NCBI GenBank assembly: GCA_005882445.1
Contig: VBAN01000076.1
Location: 1-16,813, forward strand
Source: Candidatus Segetimicrobium genomatis
Lineage (GTDB): Bacteria > Sysuimicrobiota > Sysuimicrobiia > Sysuimicrobiales > Segetimicrobiaceae
Reading direction: 5' to 3'
DNA length: 16,813 bases
Part shown: positions 6,485 to 12,239 of the stretch, piece after piece
How positions within the stretch are numbered: the first letter of the stretch is position 1
Layout of the letters: every line of letters begins with the position of its first letter
Notes under the pieces: model-generated
Seen by the model: only the letters and a program-made list of their open reading frames with translations
The model's database searches: none
What the model was told of the DNA's origin: nothing
Program-made: the position numbers and the translations under genes

Positions 6485-7531
6485 TCCTGCTTTGGCCTTC
6501 CCCAGCGCCTCCTGCGCCACCTCGACCGCCCGCTCGACGTCCTGCTGCGAGACGTCGAGGTGGGTCACCGCGCGGATGCGCGTCCGCCCCGTCGCCCCCA
6601 TGCGGACCCCACGTGCCACGAGACGGGCGACCGCCTCCTGGGCGGTGATCCCCAGCCCTGCGACATCAAAGAAGACGATGTTCGTCTCCACGTGCTCGAC
6701 CTCGATGGCGATCCCGCGGATTTCCGCCAGCCCGCGCGCCAGGATCTTCGCATTGGTATGATCCTCCGCCAGCCGCTCGATGTTGTGGTCGAGCGCATAC
6801 AGGCCCGCGGCGGCGATGATGCCGGCCTGACGCATCGCGCCCCCGAAGAGGTGCTTGTAGCGGCGGGCCTCCTTGATGAACGCCCGGTCGCCGGCGACCA
6901 GCGCCCCCACCGGGCAGCCCAACCCCTTCGTCAGACACAGGGTCACCGAGTCATACCCCCGGGCGTGTTCGTTGGCCGGCGCGCCTGAGGCGACGACGGC
7001 GTTCATCACACGGGCGCCGTCCATGTGGGTGCGCAGCCCATGGCGGCGGGCCGAATCGGCGACGGCGCGCAGCCGTTCCAGGGGCCACACCGTGCCGCCC
7101 CCGAGGTTCGCGGTTTGCTCGACCGAGACCAGGCGGGTCCTGGGATAGTGGGGGTTGTCCGCCTGGATCCGCGCTTCCACCTGATCGGGCGTGAACACTC
7201 CGCGGACGCCCTTCACCGCGTGCAGCATCACCCCGGAGAGGAGCGCGGGCCCGCCCGCCTCGGCGGTGGCGATGTGGGCGGACTCTTCCAGGATGACCGC
7301 GTCGCCGGGCTGAGTGTGCGTCTTCACCGCGATCTCGTTGGCCATCGTCGCGGACGGCAGGTAGAGCGCCGCCTCTTTGCCGAGGAGCGCCGCCACCCGT
7401 TCCTGGAGCGCGTTGACCGACGGATCCTCCTGCCGCTGCTCGTCTCCGACGGGCGCCTCCGCCATGAACCTCCGCATGCCTGCGGACGGGCGCGTCGCGG
7501 TATCGCTGCCGAGATCGATGAGCGTGGTCAC
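6467..7531 (-). CDS. ltaE: Low-specificity threonine aldolase (PLP, beta-eliminating lyase family)
   Basis: A 354-residue fold-type I PLP enzyme that splits L-threonine/allo-threonine to glycine and acetaldehyde. Landmarks: [20 protein letters not shown] at the N-terminus, [53 protein letters not shown] with the PLP-ring Asp (D171), and [11 protein letters not shown] with the Schiff-base Lys K202. Length is typical (about 340-355). The start is GTG at 7531: its AGGAGGA ribosome site (7536-7542) overlaps the TAG of the upstream GAF gene, a strong sign of translational coupling. The Ser before the PLP Lys in most relatives is Thr here, and GLGAP is GLGCP; both look tolerable. A related beta-eliminating activity cannot be excluded. 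Confidence 0.92.
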   Translation of the reverse strand: MTTLIDLGSDTATRPSAGMRRFMAEAPVGDEQRQEDPSVNALQERVAALLGKEAALYLPSATMANEIAVKTHTQPGDAVILEESAHIATAEAGGPALLSGVMLHAVKGVRGVFTPDQVEARIQADNPHYPRTRLVSVEQTANLGGGTVWPLERLRAVADSARRHGLRTHMDGARVMNAVVASGAPANEHARGYDSVTLCLTKGLGCPVGALVAGDRAFIKEARRYKHLFGGAMRQAGIIAAAGLYALDHNIERLAEDHTNAKILARGLAEIRGIAIEVEHVETNIVFFDVAGLGITAQEAVARLVARGVRMGATGRTRIRAVTHLDVSQQDVERAVEVAQEALGKAKAGTPGAE

Positions 7532-7540
7532 GGTGTCCTC

Positions 7541-8014
7541 CTAGGCCCGCGATGATGTGGCCGGAACCGCGGGCCAGAGCGTGGCGAGGAGCGCCGCCAC
7601 CGCCTCGAGAAACTGCTGATCCTCCGGCCCGAACGCGCCCAGTTCCCGGGCGTCGATGTCGATCTCACCGATCACGCGGGTGCCCGCCCGGATCGGGACC
7701 ACGATCTCGGACTTCGTGGACGTAAAGCATGCCAGGTACCTCGCGTCCTTGCTGACATCCGCGACGACCTCAGTCTTGCCCGATGCCGCCGCGGCCCCGC
7801 ACACCCCCTTCCCGATCGGAATCCGGGTGTGCTCGGTCGCCGCGGGTCCCTTCCAGGGGCCCAGGACGAGGTCCGGCCCTTCGACCCAGTAGATCCCCAC
7901 CCAATCGTAATGCGGGAACCCGTCGTGAAGATACTCCACGATGCGGGCGGGGGCTTCTCGGGGCGAACTGGCGATCATATTGCAGACATCAGAGAGGGCG
8001 TAGCCGAAATTCAC
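7541..8014 (-). CDS. GAF-domain protein, probable free methionine-(R)-sulfoxide reductase (fRMsr-like)
   Basis: A 157-residue single GAF domain. Family landmarks are YDWVGIYWVEG, LVLGPWKG, RIPIGKGVCGAAAASG, VVADVSKDARYLACF, SEIVVPI and VIGEIDIDARELGAFGPED, the pattern of YebR/fRMsr enzymes that reduce free methionine-R-sulfoxide. Members such as E. coli fRMsr have three cysteines; here C72 (VCG) and C96 (LAC) are kept, but the third position, ten residues before C72, is H62. So the redox relay may differ, or the protein may be a GAF sensor. GTG at 8014 is chosen as start because GGAGGAG lies 5 nt upstream; an ATG at 8074 in frame lacks a comparable site and would add a non-family extension. 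It forms a two-gene unit with the threonine aldolase. Confidence 0.82.
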   Translation of the reverse strand: MNFGYALSDVCNMIASSPREAPARIVEYLHDGFPHYDWVGIYWVEGPDLVLGPWKGPAATEHTRIPIGKGVCGAAAASGKTEVVADVSKDARYLACFTSTKSEIVVPIRAGTRVIGEIDIDARELGAFGPEDQQFLEAVAALLATLWPAVPATSSRA

Positions 8015-8100
8015 AGATGCTCCTCCAGGCCGAAACAGTAACGGACGGGCCTTTTCCCGCCCTAATTGCTTCACTTGAAGGCTGCATCACCCCTTTCTAG

Positions 8101-8114
8101 CGAACGTATGTTCG
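8101..8114. promoter_or_regulatory. LexA/DinR-like SOS-box palindrome
   Basis: CGAACGTATGTTCG has perfect CGAAC/GTTCG arms around 4 nt and fits the Gram-positive LexA (DinR) consensus CGAACRNRYGTTYC except at the last base. It lies in the divergent region between the GAF gene (start 8014) and the SufR-like gene (start 8191). Binding by LexA is an inference from the motif alone. Confidence 0.5.
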
Positions 8115-8176
8115 GCATAGACTCCCGCCGCCTCACCTTGACAGGGCCAGGGAAGGTTCTGCAACTCGCCCGGCTC

Positions 8177-8185
8177 TGGTAAAAT
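8177..8185 (+). promoter_or_regulatory. Extended -10, leaderless promoter of the SufR-like gene
   Basis: TGGTAAAAT, an extended -10, ends 5 nt before the GTG at 8191, so the transcript should begin on or next to that codon. If the in-frame ATG at 8206 is the real start, the leader is only about 14 nt and contains GAGGG. Confidence 0.6.
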
Positions 8186-8190
8186 GGCGG

Positions 8191-8841
8191 GTGAGGGCAT
8201 ACTCCATGACGAGCACCCGTCGGGAAATCCTATCGCTCATCAAACGCAACGGGCCGATGACGGTTCAAGAGTTGAGCCGGCGTCTGGAGATCACGCCCAT
8301 GGGCGTTCGCCAGCATCTGGCGATCCTCGAACGGGACGGGGTCATTGCCTCGAACGGCATTCGCCGCGGCCAGGGCCGCCCGAGCCGCCTCTACAGCATC
8401 AGTTCCGAAGGGGACAAGTTGTTCCCGCGGACCTACGAGCAGCTCGCGCAGGCTCTGCTCGACGACATCCAGGCGCTCGGGGGAGCCCAGACGGTCGATC
8501 AGATCTTCGAGCACCGCCGCAAGCATCTCCTCGAGCAATACCGGGCGCGCATGGCCGGGCGAGATTTTCGGGAAAAGGTCGCCACCCTGGCCAAGGCGCG
8601 CGACGAGGAAGGCTACGTCGCCGAACAGACCCAACTCGATCGTGACCGGTTCGTCCTGATCGAGCACAACTGCCCCATCCGCGCGGTCGCCGAGGCGCAC
8701 CGTGAGACCTGCCGGTGCGAGATCGCGCTCTTCCAGGAAGCCCTCGGCGCCGAGGTGGTGCGGACCGAGCACATCCTGGACGGCGCGCCGCACTGCCGCT
8801 ACATCATCACCCGGCCCCGCGAGACCAGCTCGAAGTCGTAG
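8191..8841 (+). CDS. SufR-like helix-turn-helix regulator with a four-Cys C-terminal site
   Basis: A 216-residue transcription factor. The N-terminal winged helix is visible as TRREILSLIKRNGPMTVQEL followed by LEITPMGVRQHLAILERDGV (recognition helix about residues 34-47) and the wing RRGQGRPSRLYSIS. A helical middle leads to a C-terminal domain with C161, C174, C176 and C202 (C-X12-C-X-C-X25-C), in the context HNCPIRAVAEAHRETCRCE and DGAPHCRYII. This is the layout of SufR-type DeoR/ArsR-like repressors, which sense an Fe-S cluster and control its biogenesis. No suf operon is in view, although a cysteine desulfurase relic and a ferredoxin lie within 8 kb. Start: GTG 8191 (leaderless) or ATG 8206, which removes five residues only. 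The UPF0173 gene is 114 nt downstream. Confidence 0.85.
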   Translation: MRAYSMTSTRREILSLIKRNGPMTVQELSRRLEITPMGVRQHLAILERDGVIASNGIRRGQGRPSRLYSISSEGDKLFPRTYEQLAQALLDDIQALGGAQTVDQIFEHRRKHLLEQYRARMAGRDFREKVATLAKARDEEGYVAEQTQLDRDRFVLIEHNCPIRAVAEAHRETCRCEIALFQEALGAEVVRTEHILDGAPHCRYIITRPRETSSKS

Positions 8842-8955
8842 CCGCGCACGGCGCCGCGTGGTGTGGCGCGCAGGAATTCCCGCCCTCCCCAGAGGATTTG
8901 TCCCCTCGCAGCGGATCCGTCCCCCGCTTCCCACATCATCTCAGGAGGGTCACCA

Positions 8956-9639
8956 ATGGCGACGCTCACCTATTACGGCCATGCAACCTGGGCGATCGAG
9001 ACCAAGGGGGTCTCGATCCTGATCGACCCGTTCTTCACGGGCAACCCGATGACCAAGGTCAAGGCGGCCGGCGTGGCGGCGAACTTCATCATCCTCACGC
9101 ACGCCCACGGCGATCACTACGGCGATACGGTCGAGATCGCCAAGCGGACGGGCGCCACCTTGATCTCCAACTTCGAGATCGTCGCCTACTGCCAGAAACA
9201 GGGCGTGGCCAATGCCCATCCGATGCACATCGGCGGCTCGTATGCGTTCCCGTTCGGCCGGGCGAAGCTCACCGTGGCCCACCACGGCTCATCCTTCCCC
9301 GACGGGACCTACGGCGGGAACCCCGCGGGCATCCTGCTGGAGATCGAGGGCCGGCGCCTCTACAACGCCGGGGATACCGCGCTCTTCTCGGACATGTCGC
9401 TGATCGCGCAGGGCGGTCTCGACGCCGCGATCCTCCCCATCGGCGATAACTTCACGATGGGACCCGAGGACGCCGCCGCCGCGGCGAAGTTGCTGGGGGC
9501 CCGGACGGTCATCCCGGAGCACTACAACACCTGGCCGGTCATCCAGCAGGACCCCCAGGCGTTCAGGCGCCGGGTCGAAGGCTCCACCGATTCCAAGGTC
9601 GTGGTGCTCGAGCCCGGGGCGACATTTAAGATCCCATAA
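8956..9639 (+). CDS. UPF0173 metal-dependent hydrolase (metallo-beta-lactamase fold)
   Basis: A 227-residue cytoplasmic metallo-hydrolase of the UPF0173 (YtkL) group, cellular substrate unknown. Landmarks: ATWAIETKGVSILIDPFFTG, the metal motif LTHAHGDHYGD, the third His in AHHGSSFPDGTYGGNPAG, the bridging Asp in LYNAGDTALFSDM, the family-specific LPIGDNFTMGPEDA, and the last His in IPEHYNTWPVI. Length matches the family closely. ATG at 8956 is preceded by AGGAGG at 8943-8948. It is complete and well conserved, in contrast to several broken neighbours. Same direction as the SufR-like gene but 114 nt away, so it may or may not share its transcript. The downstream neighbour (VapC) is convergent, 36 nt away. 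Confidence 0.92.
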   Translation: MATLTYYGHATWAIETKGVSILIDPFFTGNPMTKVKAAGVAANFIILTHAHGDHYGDTVEIAKRTGATLISNFEIVAYCQKQGVANAHPMHIGGSYAFPFGRAKLTVAHHGSSFPDGTYGGNPAGILLEIEGRRLYNAGDTALFSDMSLIAQGGLDAAILPIGDNFTMGPEDAAAAAKLLGARTVIPEHYNTWPVIQQDPQAFRRRVEGSTDSKVVVLEPGATFKIP

Positions 9640-9675
9640 CGCCACGCGTCGTCGATCCGCGCGCGTCCTCGGTAT

Positions 9676-10092
9676 CTAGGCGCCTACCACATGAAGGCCG
9701 TGGGCCTGAGCACCAAGCGCGAGCGCGGTGTCATGAGTCGCCATGATAAGATTGGCGTTCGCAAGATCCTGCCAGAGGAGGGCAGTGGCGAGGTGGATCG
9801 CGTCAAGCGTCCCGAGTTCAGTCGGCATCGGTTGGGCCGCTCGTTCGAGGACGACCGAATCGACTTCCACGAGCTCGAGAGACCCGATCAGCGCGAGGAT
9901 CGTGGCGCGCCGTGTGGCCACTTCGGCATCGGGGAGGTTGGCGCGGAGGCGAAGACGATCCAGCGTCCGGAGACACTCAGTCATGACGAGGGCGCTCGCA
10001 ACGCCCCGGTCGATTTGCCGCCACTCCGGCAGTGCGTCCGGCTGTCCAAGCGCAACCCTCAACAGAACGGAGGCGTCGACGTACGCGATCAC
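9676..10092 (-). CDS. PIN-domain ribonuclease toxin, VapC type
   Basis: A 138-residue PIN-domain protein, the toxin of a VapBC module; relatives cut tRNA or rRNA with a Mg2+ or Mn2+ site. The acidic residues are in place: D6 (MIAYVDASVLL), E39 (VMTECLRTLDRL), D97 (GTLDAIHLATAL) and D121 (IMATHDTALALGAQ). Length is standard. The GTG start at 10092 overlaps the antitoxin's TGA by 4 nt (GTGA), the usual antitoxin-first coupling. All four catalytic acids are intact, so the toxin should be active. Confidence 0.92.
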   Translation of the reverse strand: MIAYVDASVLLRVALGQPDALPEWRQIDRGVASALVMTECLRTLDRLRLRANLPDAEVATRRATILALIGSLELVEVDSVVLERAAQPMPTELGTLDAIHLATALLWQDLANANLIMATHDTALALGAQAHGLHVVGA

Positions 10093-10349
10093 CGCTGTCC
10101 CTGGCGCTCTTCGAGCAGCAACCGAACAATGTCGACGGTGACCTTCGAAGGCTTCGGCAGAGGGATGCGATTGGGCGGTGGCGAGCCGGGCGCCGGCTTT
10201 CGAACCCGCAGCGCGGATGGCGCGCGAACCGGCACGATCTGCGCGACGGGTGTCTCACGGTCGAGGACCGCGATGGTTTCACCGCGGCGCACGGCCCGAA
10301 GATACTCGCTGAGCTTGGCCTTCAATTCCGCAATGCGCACCTGCTTCAT
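10089..10349 (-). CDS. Phd/VapB-type antitoxin
   Basis: An 86-residue antitoxin. The N-terminus MKQVRIAELKAKLSEYLRAV, then RGETIAVLDRETPVAQIVPV, is the Phd/YefM-like DNA-binding and dimerisation fold (helix that begins from a short strand, then a strand pair). The C-terminal half, rich in Pro, Arg and Lys and ending SKVTVDIVRLLLEERQGQR, is the part expected to wrap the toxin. The ATG at 10349 is chosen because it lies 6 nt after a -10 box with a matching -35, and because longer in-frame versions add residues that lie inside the promoter. The gene is directly upstream of the PIN toxin and overlaps it by 4 nt. Members of this group repress their own promoter, and an inverted repeat lies between the -35 and -10 boxes. 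Confidence 0.9.
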   Translation of the reverse strand: MKQVRIAELKAKLSEYLRAVRRGETIAVLDRETPVAQIVPVRAPSALRVRKPAPGSPPPNRIPLPKPSKVTVDIVRLLLEERQGQR

Positions 10350-10355
10350 GACTAT

Positions 10356-10384
10356 ATGATAACCAGAATTGGTCATTCTGACAA
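10356..10384 (-). promoter_or_regulatory. Leaderless vapBC promoter with embedded operator-like inverted repeat
   Basis: Minus strand: -35 TTGTCA (10384-10379), 17-nt spacer, -10 TATCAT (10361-10356), then 6 nt to the ATG at 10349, so the mRNA should have almost no leader. The spacer and the edge of the -35 hold the inverted repeat AGAAT-N5-ATTCT (10365-10379), a likely binding site for the toxin-antitoxin complex. Confidence 0.7.
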
Positions 10385-10442
10385 GTCCCTGCACAGGTCC
10401 CGTTGGTCATGGGGGGCACGCGGGGTGCGGGCCGCGCCGGCA

Positions 10443-11043
10443 TCACCGAAAGGGCAGCAGGAGGAAGACCGTGAGGTCCCAGAGGACGTGGGACACGATA
10501 AGCGGCGCGATCCGCGGCGACCAGCGCGGCGAGCATGAGCATCGGGTTCGCCGCGGCGGCGTGCACCCCGCCGTAGATCGCCGTGGCGGCGCCCCAGCCG
10601 AGCCCCGGGCCGAACCGCCGCACCAGCCCCCACTGCACGAGGCCCCGCCAGAACAGTTCTTCGCCGGGCCCGATCACGAGGAGGAGCAAAAGCGCGATGA
10701 CCGGCCACGGCGCCTGGGCGCGCAGCGCGTAGACGTCGCTGATCTGCCCGGGCGCAGACGGTAGCAGGCGACCGGCGATCGCCCGCCCGAGGGCGAACAC
10801 GCCGTAGAGCGCCGCGGCCGCCGCGGCGCCGGTCCCCAGATCCTGCGCGCGGACGCCCTCCTCGATGGGAAACGCCCCGCGGAGGCGGAGCGCTAGACCC
10901 CCGAGCCCGCCGGTGCCGGCGGCCATGAGCAGCCAGAAGTTGGCCGGCCGCCACGCAAAGATGACGATCCACACGGCGACGGCGGCAGGGATCGCCCACG
11001 TGAGGGCGCCCGTGGCCTCGGAGCCGGGCCGCGTCATCGCCAT
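10443..11043 (-). pseudogene. CPBP-family intramembrane metalloprotease (Abi), broken near the C-terminus
   Basis: A polytopic membrane protein of the CPBP/Rce1-like family. The ATG at 11043 is followed by hydrophobic segments, then the catalytic motif IGPGEELFWRGLVQWGL (E128, E129, R133), the second motif ATAIYGGVHAAAANPMLMLAALVA (H161). The family then has roughly a dozen residues (like GLFWGLLYLRTG) before the third motif; here these are missing and the frame changes near 10503-10516. The end resumes in another frame as APLIVSHVLWDLTVFLLLPFR and stops at 10443. The continuous frame instead runs on as non-family sequence into the vapB promoter. Everything up to the lesion is well conserved. 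Divergent from the Cld-family gene with only 14 nt between the two start codons. Confidence 0.82.
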
Positions 11044-11060
11044 GGTAGAATGGTACCATG
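11041..11060. promoter_or_regulatory. Palindromic two-way leaderless promoter between the CPBP and Cld-family genes
   Basis: CATGGTA (11041-11047) and TACCATG (11054-11060) form a perfect 7-bp inverted repeat around 6 nt, and each arm contains a start codon. Plus strand: TGGTAGAAT (-10 at 11046-11051), 6 nt, ATG 11058. Minus strand: TGGTACCAT (-10 at 11055-11050), 6 nt, ATG 11043. The two -10 hexamers share two bases, so polymerase could occupy only one at a time. Confidence 0.6.
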
Positions 11061-11750
11061 AAGGGCGGACACGGCAGCGCCACGCAGGATTTCGTGCACT
11101 ACGCCTTCTACAAGTGCCGGCCGGAGTGGCGGTTTCTGCCCGACGGGCAAAAGGAAGCGGGTCGCGCGCAGTTTCTGGACGCGGTCGAGCGGTTCAGAGA
11201 CGCGGTGATGATGGAGACCTACTCGACGCTGGGGCTCCGCACCGACGCCGACTTCCTGATCTGGAAGGTCTCCCCGGAGCTCCCGCCGATCCAGCAGATG
11301 GCCGAAGCCCTGAACCAGACCGGGCTGGGCCGGTACCTCGATCTCCGGCACTCGCTCCTGGCGCTGACGAGAAAATCGATCTACACACGGGAAGAACCGC
11401 TGGAAGGCGGCTTCAAGGTCGATCCCGGCGAGGGCACCTACCTCTTCGTCTACCCGTTCGTGAAGACGCGGGAATGGTACGCGCTCCCCCTGGATGCCCG
11501 CCGGCGCATGATGGCCGACCACATCCGGGTCGGGCACGAGTATCCCGATGTGCAGCTCCACACCGCGTACTCATTCGGGCTCGACGACCAGGAGTTCGTC
11601 GTCTCGTTTCTCACCGACAACCCGAAGCGCTTTCAGGAGCTGGTGATGAAACTCCGGGAGACCGAGGCCAGCCGCTACACGCTGCGCGACATCCCGATCT
11701 TCACGTGTGTCAAGCGCCCGCTTGCGGAGATCGTGCGGTCACTCGGCTAA
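11058..11750 (+). CDS. Chlorite dismutase / coproheme decarboxylase family protein
   Basis: A 230-residue heme- or coproheme-binding protein of the dimeric alpha+beta barrel Cld family. The N-terminal half reads QDFVHYAFYKCRPEWR, MMETYSTLGLRTDADFLIWK, LGRYLDLRHSLLALTRKSIY. The C-terminal, ligand-bearing half has YPFVKTREWYALPLDARRRM, MADHIRVGHEYPDVQLHTAYS, FGLDDQEFVVSFLTDNPKRF and ETEASRYTLRDIPIFTC. The proximal heme ligand should be a His in MADHIRVGHEYP (H155 most likely). It cannot be decided from sequence by eye whether it degrades chlorite, decarboxylates coproheme (ChdC/HemQ) or does something else; ChdC-like work is the commonest role, but no heme-synthesis gene is adjacent. The ATG at 11058 follows a -10 box by 6 nt, with no ribosome site, so the mRNA is leaderless. 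The 3' end overlaps the convergent hypothetical gene by 41 nt. Confidence 0.88.
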   Translation: MKGGHGSATQDFVHYAFYKCRPEWRFLPDGQKEAGRAQFLDAVERFRDAVMMETYSTLGLRTDADFLIWKVSPELPPIQQMAEALNQTGLGRYLDLRHSLLALTRKSIYTREEPLEGGFKVDPGEGTYLFVYPFVKTREWYALPLDARRRMMADHIRVGHEYPDVQLHTAYSFGLDDQEFVVSFLTDNPKRFQELVMKLRETEASRYTLRDIPIFTCVKRPLAEIVRSLG

Positions 11751-12150
11751 CCGCCAACTGGGACGCCATCATCGTCGTCCACGCCAGGAAGCCGTCGACC
11801 ATGGTGAGCGCTTCGTCCTCGACCTCGTCGGGATCGAGATCGGACTGCTGGGCGTGACCGAGGAGATCCCCGATCCCATTGCAGAAGGTCCCGATGTCCT
11901 CGAGCAGTTCGGACGCGACGCGGCGGGCGCCGGATCCGATCGTCTGCGACTGGGCCCGCACGGACCGGGACCGCAGGCGCGCGCTCTGGGCGGCGGACCA
12001 CTCGACGAGATCCTCCAGCGCGTAGACCGCTTCGCCCGGGCCGCGCTCCGTGACCAGGGCGACGAACCCCTGACAACCCCGCCAGACCTGCCGGATCAGG
12101 GCGGCCAGGAACCTCTTCTCGTACGCGGTCAATGCGTTGGTCTGCTTCAA
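11710..12150 (-). CDS. Hypothetical helical protein
   Basis: I do not recognise this 146-residue frame. It looks coding because hydrophobic and charged residues alternate as in helices (EKRFLAALIRQVWRGCQGF, EAVYALEDLVEWSAAQSARL, RRVASELLEDIGTFCNGIGD) and it contains an acidic stretch (DLDPDEVEDEALTMVDGF), whereas the opposing plus frame is Gly/Arg/Pro-rich and shadow-like. The start is TTG at 12150, with GAGG 8 nt upstream; no ATG or GTG lies further upstream in frame. No signal peptide or membrane segment is evident. Convergent with the Cld-family gene, overlapping its last 41 nt, and divergent from the helicase (90-nt gap). The overlap could mean that the true stop is misread or that the two mRNAs overlap. 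Confidence 0.55.
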   Translation of the reverse strand: MKQTNALTAYEKRFLAALIRQVWRGCQGFVALVTERGPGEAVYALEDLVEWSAAQSARLRSRSVRAQSQTIGSGARRVASELLEDIGTFCNGIGDLLGHAQQSDLDPDEVEDEALTMVDGFLAWTTMMASQLAVSRVTARSPQAGA

Positions 12151-12239
12151 CTCGTTCGCCTCACGCCGGTTCCCATGAAGTGCCGTGCTCGTGCCGCGCG
12201 CTTGTGGTTCGACGGGAGCGGGAGCGCCTCCTCCGGCCC

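Noticed and set aside
8138..8143. Perfect TTGACA as a -35 for the SufR-like gene
   Set aside because: It is 36 nt from the TAAAAT box, and no -10 is found at 16-18 nt; probably coincidental.
9677..9686. Palindrome TAGGCGCCTA at the vapC stop codon
   Set aside because: Ten-base self-complementary words are expected by chance in GC-rich DNA; no loop, no partner site, no second copy seen.
9640..11060. VapBC plus CPBP ('Abi') as a phage-defence island
   Set aside because: No other defence gene, integrase or atypical composition nearby; CPBP proteins are mostly housekeeping proteases and this one is broken.
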